Below are positions 16,010 to 24,921 of a DNA stretch of 64,000 nt, piece after piece (positions within the stretch are counted from its first letter, which is position 1; each line of letters opens with the position of its first letter). The DNA comes from Emticicia sp031378345 (GTDB taxonomy: Bacteria; Bacteroidota; Bacteroidia; Cytophagales; Spirosomataceae), in the NCBI GenBank assembly GCA_031378345.1, contig JANNDY010000034.1:159673-223672 (forward strand), in the 5' to 3' direction. The notes beneath the pieces were generated by a model. The model worked only from the letters and a program-made list of their open reading frames with translations, searched no databases and was not told where the DNA came from. Made by a program: the position numbers and the translations under genes.

Positions 16010-17884
16010 ATGTCAAAACAACAAAAAACCTCTAAAAACTTTAACCAAAAAACCACTATTCAAGTAAAAACTCCTGCCGAAGTGTCTGCGGGAATTAGTC
16101 CAACTATTTTGCTTGGTATTTTGGCTTTGCTTACTTTTATTGCCTACGTTGGTGCTTTCAAAAATGGCTTTGTAGAATGGGACGACCAACATTATGTAAC
16201 CAACAATGACTTGGTGCTAAATCCTGTGGGGGCAAATCTCAAAATGTTGTTTACTCGCATCGTTGCCCTTAATTATCACCCAATTACGATGCTTTCTTTG
16301 GCAATGAATGTCATACTTTTTGGCAAAGGAGCAAGCTCATTTATAGTTGTCAATGTCATTATTCATACGATTAATACTTTGTTGGTTTTTAGGTTTATTC
16401 AAAAACTAACTGAAGGCAATAAAGTGGTCGCTTTCCTGACAGCTTTGGTGTTTGGACTTCACCCAATGCACGTCGAATCGGTGGCGTGGATTGCCGAGCG
16501 AAAAGATGTTTTGTATGTTTTTTTCTTCTTAGTTTCTTGCATTTCTTACCTAAAGTTTCGAGAAAATAATCAATCTAAATGGCTGATTATCAGCCTATTG
16601 CTATTTATTTGTTCATGTTTGTCGAAAGCGATGGCGGTGCCACTTCCAATCGTTTTGTTATTGATTGATTATTGGCAAGGAAGAGAATGGTTGTCGGTAA
16701 AAAACTTGTTGGAAAAAGCACCTTTCTTTGCCGTAGCTTTGCTTTTTGGTTTGATTTCGGTGAATGTGCAAGCTGGTGGAGATTTCTATGGCTTGCTTAC
16801 GATGGAACAAAAACATCAGGCTTTATCAACGCCTCCTTTTTCGGTTTTGGAGAAAATCGCATACCCAACTTTTGGATATTTGAAATATCACATAATGGCA
16901 ATTTTGCCTTTTGGTTTGTCGAATTTGCACCCCTACCCTACGCCAAACGATGCTACAAATCCAAAGTATTTTCTTGCGATTGCCTTTTTTATTGCCTCAA
17001 TTGCTGTAATGTTTTGGTCATATCGCCGCAAAAAATATATTTTCTTCGGTTGGGGATTTTTCTTGGTAACAATCTTCTTGGTTTTGCAATTTTTGTCGGT
17101 CGGAAAGGCGTTCATGGCAGAGCGTTATGCTTATCTTCCTTACGTTGGTTTGTTTTTCATGATTTTTTATGGTTTAGACGAATACCTCAAAAAACCGACA
17201 CTTTTGCTTATTATTGGAAGCATTTTTGGTATTATTTGCTTGTTTTTGACTACTCAACAGATAAAAACTTGGAAAGATAATTTTAGTCTTTGGAGCAATG
17301 CCTACAAAACTTACGATTATGATTATAGCATTATGGAATCTATGGCTGACGAATATGGACGGCAAGGGCAGTTTGATAAAGTGCAAGAATTTGGCGAAAA
17401 AGCCTTAGCTGCCAACACAAATAGCTACCATACCTACGAGATTTTGGCAAATGTTTATGCTTTGAAAAAAGACATTCCTCGCTCTTTGCAGATGTACGAC
17501 AAAGCTATTTCGCTTGATTCTACCGTCGGCAATGTTTATTATAATCGTGGCGTAACACTTGTAGAAAGCAATCCAGCAAAAGCAATCGAAGATTATAATA
17601 AATCTATGTCTTTGCCTTCTCACGATAAACTTTTTAAGATTCGGGCAGCACGGGCTTATGCCAATTTGAAACTTAACAAATTTAAGGAAGCCGTAGAAGA
17701 TTATACTTATGTGATAGAAAATACTGACGCAAATCCTTCTAATTATTATACCGACAGAGCTTTGGCAAAGTATAATTTGCAAGACAAAACTGGGGCAATT
17801 GCTGACCTTCAAAAAGCACTTTCGCTCGACCCAAGCAACCAAGTTGCACAAGAAAACTTAAAGTTGATTTCGGGGGCGAAGTAA
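16010..17884 (+). CDS. GT-C-fold membrane glycosyltransferase with C-terminal TPR domain (TMTC-like)
   Basis: A 624-residue protein. After a hydrophilic, lysine-rich start come about ten membrane segments beginning near residue 31. The first extracytoplasmic loop carries EWDDQHYV, the acidic pair used by GT-C lipid-linked sugar transferases. The motif HPMHVESVAWIAERKDVL is shared with eukaryotic TMTC O-mannosyltransferases. Residues ~430-620 are TPR repeats (SYHTYEILANVYALKKDIPR, GNVYYNRGVTL, YYTDRALAKYNLQDKTGA). The enzyme probably glycosylates exported proteins, with the TPR part binding substrates. A hairpin follows the stop. Confidence 0.85.
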   Translation: MSKQQKTSKNFNQKTTIQVKTPAEVSAGISPTILLGILALLTFIAYVGAFKNGFVEWDDQHYVTNNDLVLNPVGANLKMLFTRIVALNYHPITMLSLAMNVILFGKGASSFIVVNVIIHTINTLLVFRFIQKLTEGNKVVAFLTALVFGLHPMHVESVAWIAERKDVLYVFFFLVSCISYLKFRENNQSKWLIISLLLFICSCLSKAMAVPLPIVLLLIDYWQGREWLSVKNLLEKAPFFAVALLFGLISVNVQAGGDFYGLLTMEQKHQALSTPPFSVLEKIAYPTFGYLKYHIMAILPFGLSNLHPYPTPNDATNPKYFLAIAFFIASIAVMFWSYRRKKYIFFGWGFFLVTIFLVLQFLSVGKAFMAERYAYLPYVGLFFMIFYGLDEYLKKPTLLLIIGSIFGIICLFLTTQQIKTWKDNFSLWSNAYKTYDYDYSIMESMADEYGRQGQFDKVQEFGEKALAANTNSYHTYEILANVYALKKDIPRSLQMYDKAISLDSTVGNVYYNRGVTLVESNPAKAIEDYNKSMSLPSHDKLFKIRAARAYANLKLNKFKEAVEDYTYVIENTDANPSNYYTDRALAKYNLQDKTGAIADLQKALSLDPSNQVAQENLKLISGAK

Positions 17885-17917
17885 GAATGACGAGGTACGC
17901 ATGACGAGGTACGAATG

Positions 17918-17971
17918 AAAAATCGGTAACCTCGACAGCTTCGGCTGTCCGATTCGCTCGGTTACCATTTT
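17918..17971. terminator. Branched hairpin, probable bidirectional terminator
   Basis: GGTAACC (17925-17931) pairs with GGTTACC (17960-17966) around an inner GACAGC-TTCG-GCTGTC hairpin (17934-17949), a stable UUCG tetraloop. An A-run precedes it and a T-run (ATTTTT) follows. It lies 40 bases after the glycosyltransferase stop. The preceding bases hold two copies of ATGACGAGGTACG. Confidence 0.65.
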
Positions 17972-18057
17972 TCAAGATAAACAACTGACTATCAGTATTT
18001 TATCTCTTTCCGAAATCCGAAATCAAAATTCGTCATTCCCTTATGGCATGGTTGTTG

Positions 18058-18082
18058 AGAAAGCGTATAATATACGCTTTCT
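18058..18082. repeat. Perfect 25-bp palindrome upstream of the TraB-like gene
   Basis: AGAAAGCGTATA, one central A, then TATACGCTTTCT: twelve-base arms with perfect symmetry, eight bases before the start codon at 18091. Position and symmetry suit an operator or a hairpin in the mRNA leader that controls translation. Confidence 0.7.
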
Positions 18083-18090
18083 GTACTTCT

Positions 18091-18945
18091 ATGAAAAAGA
18101 CATTTTGTTACCTAATAATGTTGCTATTTCCTTTTATTTCATTCGGTCAAGTGCCAACTGAAAATGCTTTACTTTGGGAAATTTCGGGGAAAAATTTGCA
18201 TAAATCTTCTTATCTCTACGGCACAATTCATGTAATTTGCCCCGACGATTTGAATATTTCTACGAAAACAAAAAATGCCTTCAATAAAACCGAACAATTA
18301 TACCTTGAATTAGATTTGGACGACCCAAATCTTTCTGCCAAAATGCAACGCTCAATGGCGAGCAATACGCACCTCAAAAATTTACTAAAAAGCAATGATT
18401 ATGCACAATTGGCGAGTTTTTTCAAAGACCGCACAGGCTATTCGATTGATATGTTGGGCATGATAAAACCCTTTTATTTACTGTCATATACTTACTCGCC
18501 AATGATTGGTTGCAGTCAGCCGATTTCGGTGGAGAAAAACTTTGTAGAAATGGCATATAAGCAAAATAAAAGCATTTTGGGCTTAGAAACTTTGGAAGCA
18601 CAATTGGCAGTTTTCGGGAAAATTTCTCAGCAAAAACAAGCAAATATGCTTTTAGGTTGTATCAAAGATTTTGAAAAAATGCAAGAATCGTTTCAGATAA
18701 TGCTGAAAGAGTATAAAGAAGAAAATTTGAATGCCTTAGTAGAATCCTCTGCAAATGCTTACTCCGACCGATATGAGCATTTATTATTAGATAAAAGAAA
18801 TAGACGTTGGGTAAAAAAGATTCCGAAAATTAGCAATAAAAAATCTACTTTCTATGCCGTTGGAGCTGCACATTTGGCTGGAGAAAAAGGCATTATCAAT
18901 TTACTTCGCAAAAAAGGCTATACTGTTACTGCGGTAATGAATTAG
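18091..18945 (+). CDS. TraB/GumN-family secreted protein
   Basis: The start at 18091 gives a signal peptide (MKKTFCYLIMLLFPFISFGQ); the longer frame from 18043 would run through the palindrome. The 284-residue protein has the family's two conserved histidine segments, YLYGTIHVI near the N-terminus and AVGAAHLAGEKGI near the C-terminus. TraB/GumN proteins are related to the Tiki metalloproteases, so a periplasmic metal-dependent peptidase role is possible but untested. It lies alone between hairpins and the ribosomal protein operon. Confidence 0.85.
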   Translation: MKKTFCYLIMLLFPFISFGQVPTENALLWEISGKNLHKSSYLYGTIHVICPDDLNISTKTKNAFNKTEQLYLELDLDDPNLSAKMQRSMASNTHLKNLLKSNDYAQLASFFKDRTGYSIDMLGMIKPFYLLSYTYSPMIGCSQPISVEKNFVEMAYKQNKSILGLETLEAQLAVFGKISQQKQANMLLGCIKDFEKMQESFQIMLKEYKEENLNALVESSANAYSDRYEHLLLDKRNRRWVKKIPKISNKKSTFYAVGAAHLAGEKGIINLLRKKGYTVTAVMN

Positions 18946-19102
18946 TAGTTCTTATCTTTTTATTATTTGAAAATTAGCAATAGCTGTCGAGAATGTCTTT
19001 CAGAACAACACCTTGATTTCTTGCTAAAAACATAAAACACTCAAAAATCACTACTTTTTACAAATAAAACTTCAACAAACTGATAATATCTTCTAAAACT
19101 CT

Positions 19103-19133
19103 TTTCTTTTTCAAAATAAAAACCGTACCTTTG
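19103..19133 (+). promoter_or_regulatory. Promoter of rpsL-rpsG
   Basis: TTTC (19103-19106), a 19-base spacer and TACCTTTG (19126-19133) form a near-perfect Bacteroidota promoter about 50 bases before rpsL, leaving a leader of about 40 bases. Confidence 0.75.
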
Positions 19134-19182
19134 CAGCCCTAATTGGAAATTAGTGTCTTAACGAAAACAATTTTTTAACAAA

Positions 19183-19605
19183 ATGCCTACTATACAGCAG
19201 TTAGTAAGAAACGGCAGAGAACAAATGACTTGGAAGTCTAAGTCGCCCGCTTTGGATTCATGTCCGCAGCGTCGTGGCGTTTGTACTCGTGTTTATACTA
19301 CGACCCCAAAAAAGCCTAACTCAGCACTTCGTAAAGTTGCTCGTGTTCGCTTAACAAATCAAAAAGAAGTCAACGCCTACATCCCAGGTGAAGGACACAA
19401 CTTGCAAGAACACTCAATCGTATTGATTCGTGGTGGTCGTGTAAAAGACCTTCCCGGTGTACGTTATCACATTGTTCGTGGTGCATTAGATACCGCAGGT
19501 GTGGCAAGTCGCAAGCAGAGCCGTTCAAAGTATGGTACAAAACGTCCTAAGCCAGGTCAAGTTGCAGCACCAGTGAAAGGTAAAGGCGGCGGTAAGAAAA
19601 AGTAA
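19183..19605 (+). CDS. rpsL: Ribosomal protein S12
   Basis: Full-length S12 (140 residues) with PALDSCPQRRGVCTRVYTTT and PKKPNSALRK; the lysines where streptomycin-resistance mutations arise are unchanged, so the gene looks drug-sensitive. GGRVKDLPGVRYH is intact. The C-terminus has a lysine/glycine-rich extension (VKGKGGGKKK) longer than in E. coli, as is common in this phylum. It is transcribed with rpsG, 119 bases downstream; a small hairpin (CTCGAA-CAG-TTCGAG at 19664-19678) lies between them. Confidence 0.97.
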   Translation: MPTIQQLVRNGREQMTWKSKSPALDSCPQRRGVCTRVYTTTPKKPNSALRKVARVRLTNQKEVNAYIPGEGHNLQEHSIVLIRGGRVKDLPGVRYHIVRGALDTAGVASRKQSRSKYGTKRPKPGQVAAPVKGKGGGKKK

Positions 19606-19724
19606 TTTCCAGTTGAGAAAGTTTTCGGTTAATTCCTATATAACTTAGCAACAGGGTAGTAATCTCGAACAGTTCGAGGTGAATTAGTTTTCTAAAAACG
19701 AAACCTTATTTATTTTTAAAAGAA

Positions 19725-20192
19725 ATGAGAAAATCAAAACCAAAAAAGCGGTATGTGCTTCCTGACCCAAAGTTCAGAGATGTAACCGTAACCAAATTTG
19801 TAAATAACTTAATGTATGACGGGAAGAAAAGTACCTCATATAGCATATTCTACGGTGCTTTAGAATTAGTTGAATCTCGTACGAAAGACAACGGTTTGGA
19901 GCTTTGGAAGAAGGCATTAGCTAACGTTATGCCAACTGTAGAGGTAAAAAGTCGTCGTGTAGGTGGAGCAACGTTCCAAGTACCGCAAGAAGTACGTGCT
20001 GACCGTAAGCAGTCAGTAGGTATGAAATGGTTGATTAGCTATGCACGTAAGCGTGGCGAAAAAACCATGACTGAGCGTTTGGCAGGTGAGATTATCGCCG
20101 CAGCTAAAGGTGAAGGTGCAGCAGTGAAGAAAAAAGATGATACGCACAGAATGGCAGAAGCTAACAAAGCATTCTCGCACTTTAGATTCTAA
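19725..20192 (+). CDS. rpsG: Ribosomal protein S7
   Basis: 155 residues with the family blocks DVTVTKFVNNLMYDGKKSTS, VKSRRVGGATFQVPQEV and KWLISYARKRGEKTMTERLA. S7 nucleates assembly of the 30S head. In most Bacteroidota rpsG is followed by fusA and rpsJ; here it is followed by a terminator and a convergent unrelated gene, so the str operon is split in this genome. Confidence 0.97.
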   Translation: MRKSKPKKRYVLPDPKFRDVTVTKFVNNLMYDGKKSTSYSIFYGALELVESRTKDNGLELWKKALANVMPTVEVKSRRVGGATFQVPQEVRADRKQSVGMKWLISYARKRGEKTMTERLAGEIIAAAKGEGAAVKKKDDTHRMAEANKAFSHFRF

Positions 20193-20214
20193 TTTATCTG
20201 AAGATTCTAATCAT

Positions 20215-20258
20215 AAAAAAGCCGCAAAAACTGAAAAGTTCTTGCGGTTTTTTGTTTT
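20215..20258. terminator. Bidirectional terminator after rpsG
   Basis: AAAAAAGCCGCAA ... TTGCGGTTTTTTG with an inner AAACT/AGTT pairing. The A-run before and T-run after let it serve both rpsG and the convergent pentapeptide protein gene. Confidence 0.85.
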
Positions 20259-20282
20259 GAAGGCACAAGTTAGAAACTTGTG

Positions 20283-21080
20283 CTACTTATTCATATATTT
20301 CTTACCATTTGAATATTTGAAATCGGAACCGCCACTAAACTTTGTATTATCAAAATTCCCATCTTCTTTGAAATCAGTATATTTAAAATCGGCTTGATTT
20401 TTAAATGTAGAACTTTTGAAAGTTACACGGTCGCCAAAATTGGTATATTTAAAATCTGCATAATTATTGAAACGAACAGCAAAAAAGTCGGCATCTTGCT
20501 TGAAATTTGAATATTTAAAATTGGCATATTCGTTAAAATCACATTTGGCAAAATTGATTTCTTGTCTGAAATCTGCATATTTGAAATTGGCATCATGGGC
20601 AAATTTTGTTCCTGCAAAAGATGATTTTTCGGCAAAATCTGAGTACTTAAACTCGCTTTTTCCTTCAAAAATACAATTTTCAAAAACAACACTTTTCTCA
20701 AAATCGGTCGTGTAAGTTGGACCATCGCCAATACTCCAATTGATATTTCCGTTGCCCAGTTTTCTGTTTTTTTCAGTTTCGATATTCTTGTAGGCAATCA
20801 CATCGCCTTTAAAAATACAGTTTTTGAATAAAACAGGAACTTCTACTGTACTTTTGAATTCTTCGTAGTCATTCTTTCCTTTCTTGATACGTTTTTTGTT
20901 AGAAAGTTCGGTTAAATCCAAATCTCCTATAATCGTAACATCCTGATAATCAACCGGGCGGCGTTCCGCAGATTGTCCTTTGTCAATCATGTCGAAAATA
21001 GTTTTTGCCGAAACTTCTTTTTGAGCTGAAACTTCCGTTCCTACGAAAGCACAGAGGAGTAAAATTAATAGTTTTTTCAT
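20283..21080 (-). CDS. Secreted pentapeptide-repeat-like protein
   Basis: A signal peptide (MKKLLILLLCAFVGTEVSAQ) is followed by a 265-residue protein whose second half is a repeated ADFKYTNF/ANFKYADF pattern, roughly ten residues per turn pair, forming a right-handed beta-helix of the pentapeptide type. The N-terminal part (DVTIIGDLDLTELSN) already shows the same rhythm. Periplasmic or surface pentapeptide proteins have no general function. It is followed on the same strand by a DUF4097 gene, another repeat protein, 33 bases upstream, so the two are probably co-transcribed. Confidence 0.85.
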   Translation of the reverse strand: MKKLLILLLCAFVGTEVSAQKEVSAKTIFDMIDKGQSAERRPVDYQDVTIIGDLDLTELSNKKRIKKGKNDYEEFKSTVEVPVLFKNCIFKGDVIAYKNIETEKNRKLGNGNINWSIGDGPTYTTDFEKSVVFENCIFEGKSEFKYSDFAEKSSFAGTKFAHDANFKYADFRQEINFAKCDFNEYANFKYSNFKQDADFFAVRFNNYADFKYTNFGDRVTFKSSTFKNQADFKYTDFKEDGNFDNTKFSGGSDFKYSNGKKYMNK

Positions 21081-21113
21081 AAATTTAATGTTGAATGATA
21101 TAATTTCAAATAA

Positions 21114-22142
21114 CTATTCATTTATATAGATTCCGCCAGAATTTGCATCCATTGAAACGGCGATTCCGCCACCATTGACTGAGCCTCTTACACGGTCTTT
21201 TTCAATTTTGCCACTAAAGTTTTTTATTTCAGGCATTTTTACACGATTTCCATCTAAATCCAAATCCATTCCTTTGTCCATTGGCATTGTTACGTGAATA
21301 CTTCCTGCACTTGTCGAAAGCGAAAGGTATTTTCCAAGCGTTTTTATATCGGCAGTAATGCCGCCGCCCGAAGTTGAGGCTTTTATGCTTGCCATCATGT
21401 CTTCTAAGTGAATTGAACCACCCGAAGTTGAAGTTACAAAATCACCTTTGATGTTTTCAGCTTTTACGCTCCCACCACTTGTAGTTGCCTTTATTGTACC
21501 GTCCAAGTTTTTGAGTGTAAGCCCGCCACCCGAAGTCGAAAGTCTTACATCTCCTTTGCAATCATCGGCATTTATTCCGCCCCCACTTGTCGTAACATCA
21601 ATCATATCTCGGCAGTTATTAAGTGTAATTCCACCGCCAGAAGTGCGTCCTTTGACATTTCCGCCTAAGTTTTGGAGTTTCAAACCACCTCCACTTGTTG
21701 AAAACCCTAAGTTTCCTGTAAGGTTTTTGAGAGAAATTCCACCGCCACTTGTTACTAAATCGGTAGATATTTTTTCAGGAGAATAAATTTTAAACGAAAT
21801 ATTTAAACCATTTTTCCAATTGTTTTCACTTTTGCGTTTGGCTATACAGTTGATAGTTTCGCCGTCTTTTTTTACGCTCAATTCATAGTCTTTCAAGCGG
21901 TCTTCGATTTCGTCTTTACTGAGGTTGTTTCCTCCATTGTTTCCTTTTACATAAACTTCTACACGAGCTTCGTCGCCCGCCATGCCTGTTACCGAAATGC
22001 CTCCTCCCGAAGTGCGAACGTGGAGATTTTTCATTTCAGAAGATTTGTAGGTTTTCACAATATAGGGCGTTTCTTTATCTTGTGCGAAAGATGAATTGAC
22101 TAAAAATAAACTTAAAAAGAGTAATGAGAATAGCTTTTTCAT
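21114..22142 (-). CDS. DUF4097-type secreted beta-repeat protein
   Basis: A signal peptide (MKKLFSLLFLSLFLVNSSFA) precedes a 342-residue protein with about nine copies of a T/S-SGGGI/L motif spaced ~18-20 residues apart (VTSGGGISLKNLTG, FSTSGGGLKLQNLGG, VTTSGGGINADDCKG). This is the adhesin-like DUF4097 beta-solenoid. It is probably first in an operon with the pentapeptide protein. Function is unknown; surface or periplasmic structural roles are proposed for the family. Confidence 0.88.
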   Translation of the reverse strand: MKKLFSLLFLSLFLVNSSFAQDKETPYIVKTYKSSEMKNLHVRTSGGGISVTGMAGDEARVEVYVKGNNGGNNLSKDEIEDRLKDYELSVKKDGETINCIAKRKSENNWKNGLNISFKIYSPEKISTDLVTSGGGISLKNLTGNLGFSTSGGGLKLQNLGGNVKGRTSGGGITLNNCRDMIDVTTSGGGINADDCKGDVRLSTSGGGLTLKNLDGTIKATTSGGSVKAENIKGDFVTSTSGGSIHLEDMMASIKASTSGGGITADIKTLGKYLSLSTSAGSIHVTMPMDKGMDLDLDGNRVKMPEIKNFSGKIEKDRVRGSVNGGGIAVSMDANSGGIYINE

Positions 22143-22243
22143 AATAGAATGTTGTTAAGATGTCATAATTTGATGTAACTTTCTATAAGATGCACAATTC
22201 TCGGCAAGCGTTGCAAAAAGGGGAGATTATTTTCGAAATAGCC

Positions 22244-23473
22244 TTATTTCTCCAAAATAACCCAACGATTTAATACATTATGAGGCATTTCTATAACTAT
22301 TTTATAGAAAGAAGAAGGTATTTTACTCACATCAATCGTAGCTTTTTCAGACTTAACTGCAATTTTTTTTATCAATTGGTATTTATCTTTTTCCCCAATT
22401 TTAAAGCCATTGGTAGTTGCTAACCAAATCTTGGCTTTGCCTTTTTTATCTATAGCTTTCCAAGTTAGATTGATGTTTCCATCTTTGAATGTAGCTTCAG
22501 GGGAAATTGCCGAAATTTTGCCAGTTAAAGCAATGCCATCTATTTCAAATTGTTGCTCAAGAGGCAAAGAAATAGTCATAAATGAAGCAATTGAAGGCAT
22601 AATATCAACAATGGCAGGTTGATTTTGTCGAAAATATGGGTTCAGATTTTGTGCATTTGTTACAATCCAAGTCGAGCGTTCTCTGTCTGATTGTCCACCA
22701 TGACCTTTCCCTGTTTTGGCATCACGACCGTGGTCAGTTGTTATATAAATTACCCAATCTTCTTTGAAATTGGCTTGGCGATATTTGATGGCTTGCCAAA
22801 TACGCCCCACTTGTTTATCCATTTGCTCAATGGCTGCATGAAATTCTGGACTATCTCCAAATTTATGCCCCATATCGTCAGTAAATTCAAGATAAACCCA
22901 TGTCAAGTCAGGAGCATCGGTTTTGATAGAATTGGCAGCAGCAGTAGCCACTTGTTCGTCAATCAGATTGATATATTTGCTTTGTTTATCGTGCGGATAG
23001 CGAGCAGTATCAAGCTCTAAACCATCAAAGTGATAATCCGTTTTGATATTATTCGTTTGAGCTAAATCATCGCCTACGAGTTTTGTTCGATTATCAAGCC
23101 AAGTAGAAAATACGGCGGTTTTCTTTTCGGGATATTGTTCTTTAAAGAAGCGAAAAATTGTCCAATAATTATAATTTGGAGCTTTGATATCATTGCCCCA
23201 AACATTGTGTTTATTCACCCAAGTGCCTGTCAATAAACTATTATAGCCAACGGCAGAAATAGTTGGTGTCTGAGAATAGCCATTTTTTTCGCCACCTACA
23301 TAAGCACGAGTATAAGCACCAATTTGGGCAATCGAATCGAGCGTAGGTTTGTTGATTTTTTCAATCACGTCAGATGGTATTCCATCTACAATGATGAAAA
23401 TAGCCTTTTTTTTGAGTTGTGCCGAAAGATTAAAAACCGAGAAAAAAAGAATTGTTAGTAGAAGTTTGTTCAT
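22244..23473 (-). CDS. Secreted alkaline phosphatase-fold phosphodiesterase
   Basis: From ATG 23473 (a TTG six bases earlier is less likely), 409 residues with a signal peptide and the type I phosphodiesterase/nucleotide pyrophosphatase fold: metal-binding IFIIVDGIPSDV near the start, a catalytic Thr in SQTPTISAVGYNSLLTG, DDMGHKFGDSPEFH and ITTDHGRDAKTGKGHGG. The likely role is cleavage of phosphodiesters in the periplasm. It is monocistronic with its own -7 box. Confidence 0.88.
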   Translation of the reverse strand: MNKLLLTILFFSVFNLSAQLKKKAIFIIVDGIPSDVIEKINKPTLDSIAQIGAYTRAYVGGEKNGYSQTPTISAVGYNSLLTGTWVNKHNVWGNDIKAPNYNYWTIFRFFKEQYPEKKTAVFSTWLDNRTKLVGDDLAQTNNIKTDYHFDGLELDTARYPHDKQSKYINLIDEQVATAAANSIKTDAPDLTWVYLEFTDDMGHKFGDSPEFHAAIEQMDKQVGRIWQAIKYRQANFKEDWVIYITTDHGRDAKTGKGHGGQSDRERSTWIVTNAQNLNPYFRQNQPAIVDIMPSIASFMTISLPLEQQFEIDGIALTGKISAISPEATFKDGNINLTWKAIDKKGKAKIWLATTNGFKIGEKDKYQLIKKIAVKSEKATIDVSKIPSSFYKIVIEMPHNVLNRWVILEK

Positions 23474-23515
23474 TTCCAATGCGATAAAATAGAAGAAAAA
23501 TTATTTTATTGATTG

Positions 23516-23523
23516 CAAATATA
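23516..23523 (-). promoter_or_regulatory. -7 box of the phosphodiesterase gene
   Basis: TATATTTG on the minus strand fits TAnnTTTG, about 43 bases before the start codon at 23473. No clear -33 TTTG at normal spacing. Confidence 0.45.
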
Positions 23524-23571
23524 CTTAAACCCCTCTGTGGATAAGATGAAATTATTGTTAAATAAAGATTA

Positions 23572-24777
23572 TTACTCGTCTAAAATACTTTCTTCCATTG
23601 TAGAAGTGCCTCCGTGCATGATTTCGATGAGAGATTTTATATTATAAACCGAGCGATTGTAGCGATTATTGAGTAGAATTATAACAAAATCTTCTCTTGG
23701 GTCAAAAAACATAATGGTATTATAGCCTTTCCACCAGCCTGTGTGGTAAACGTAGTCGGTTTGTTGTTTGTCATTCACCCAAAGTCGAAAACCATAGCCA
23801 TAATTTCGTAGTCCGGGGAACTCAAAACTACGTGGCGTAATCATTTCTCTGAAAGATTCTTTATTAATAATTGTATTATTTTTTAAGGCTTTGTACCAAT
23901 TCAACAAATCTCCAACGGTCGAATAAACACCTTTATCCCCCGTAATATCATCATAATAATCTTTTGGCAAACGTTGCCCAAATTGATAGCCAAAAGTGCG
24001 ATTGATGTTGATAGAATCGTTTTTGGTAGTTATGATAAATGAGTTTTTCATTCCTGCAGGTTTGAAAAGATTTTCTCTCATGTATTCATCAAAACTTTTT
24101 CCTGAAACCTTCTCTACGAGGGCGGCCAAAACTGCAAAATTCGTATTGTTATAGCCAAAATAATGATCAGGCTGGTTAAACATTTTAGGCGTTGGTTGCA
24201 CAGTCGCAAACCACTCCATCATTTGCTGATTGCTTGGATAAATTTTTGTTTCCCGAACAGTTTTATCAAAAGTATATTGATAAAAAGGCAAACCCGATCG
24301 ATGACAAAGTAAGCTCCTGATAGTAATGCCATCATAAGGAAAATTCGGAAAATAGTCTTTTACAGTATAATCTAAGCCTATTTTACCTTGTTCGGCGAGT
24401 TTCATTACAGCAACGGCTGTAAATGTTTTTGACAAAGAAGCTAACTGAAATTTTGATTGAAGATTGTTTTTGACAGTATCCTTGAAATCAGCAAAACCAT
24501 AAGATTTTTGGTAAACTATAACCCCTTTTTGAGCTATTAGTACATTTCCGTTGAAACCTTCGGCTATTTTTTGCTGAATTACTTGCTCAATTAAGGCTGC
24601 CTTTTGGTCGGCTTTTATTTCTATCTTGATGCGTGCTTCTTCTTTTATTAAAGCCACACTATCAACTTCTGCAATTCCATTTGAAGTGATATTTTTGCAA
24701 GAAAAAAGATATAAACAACAGAAGGAAAATAAAATATAGTAATAACTATGTAGGGGAAAAACAAATTTTAATTTCAT
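23572..24777 (-). CDS. Class C beta-lactamase-fold serine hydrolase lipoprotein
   Basis: A lipobox (LFSC near residue 27) suggests lipid anchoring. The serine hydrolase motifs are SLSK (catalytic serine) in LASLSKTFTAVA, YNN in FGYNNTNFAVL and HTG in VYHTGWWKG, giving the class C/PBP4* arrangement. Such proteins are esterases, peptidases or carboxypeptidases more often than resistance enzymes. It follows mreD in the same direction after 144 bases with four copies of a CATTCACT-like 8-mer, where mrdA/rodA would be expected; a cell-wall role is possible. Confidence 0.87.
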   Translation of the reverse strand: MKLKFVFPLHSYYYILFSFCCLYLFSCKNITSNGIAEVDSVALIKEEARIKIEIKADQKAALIEQVIQQKIAEGFNGNVLIAQKGVIVYQKSYGFADFKDTVKNNLQSKFQLASLSKTFTAVAVMKLAEQGKIGLDYTVKDYFPNFPYDGITIRSLLCHRSGLPFYQYTFDKTVRETKIYPSNQQMMEWFATVQPTPKMFNQPDHYFGYNNTNFAVLAALVEKVSGKSFDEYMRENLFKPAGMKNSFIITTKNDSININRTFGYQFGQRLPKDYYDDITGDKGVYSTVGDLLNWYKALKNNTIINKESFREMITPRSFEFPGLRNYGYGFRLWVNDKQQTDYVYHTGWWKGYNTIMFFDPREDFVIILLNNRYNRSVYNIKSLIEIMHGGTSTMEESILDE

Positions 24778-24921
24778 AATAATATCATCTCACAAAGCCT
24801 GACAGACGAGAGTTTTAGTAAAAATATCTCGAATAAATTTTATTAATAAAAGTAAATTAAGAGTGAAATAATCTTGTAGTTTTCCGCCATTCACTCATTC
24901 TATCATTCACACATTCACTCA

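Noticed and set aside
16672..17280. 202-codon overlapping frame inside the glycosyltransferase gene
   Set aside because: It lies wholly within a strongly conserved gene on the same strand; its residues are phenylalanine-rich shadow coding.
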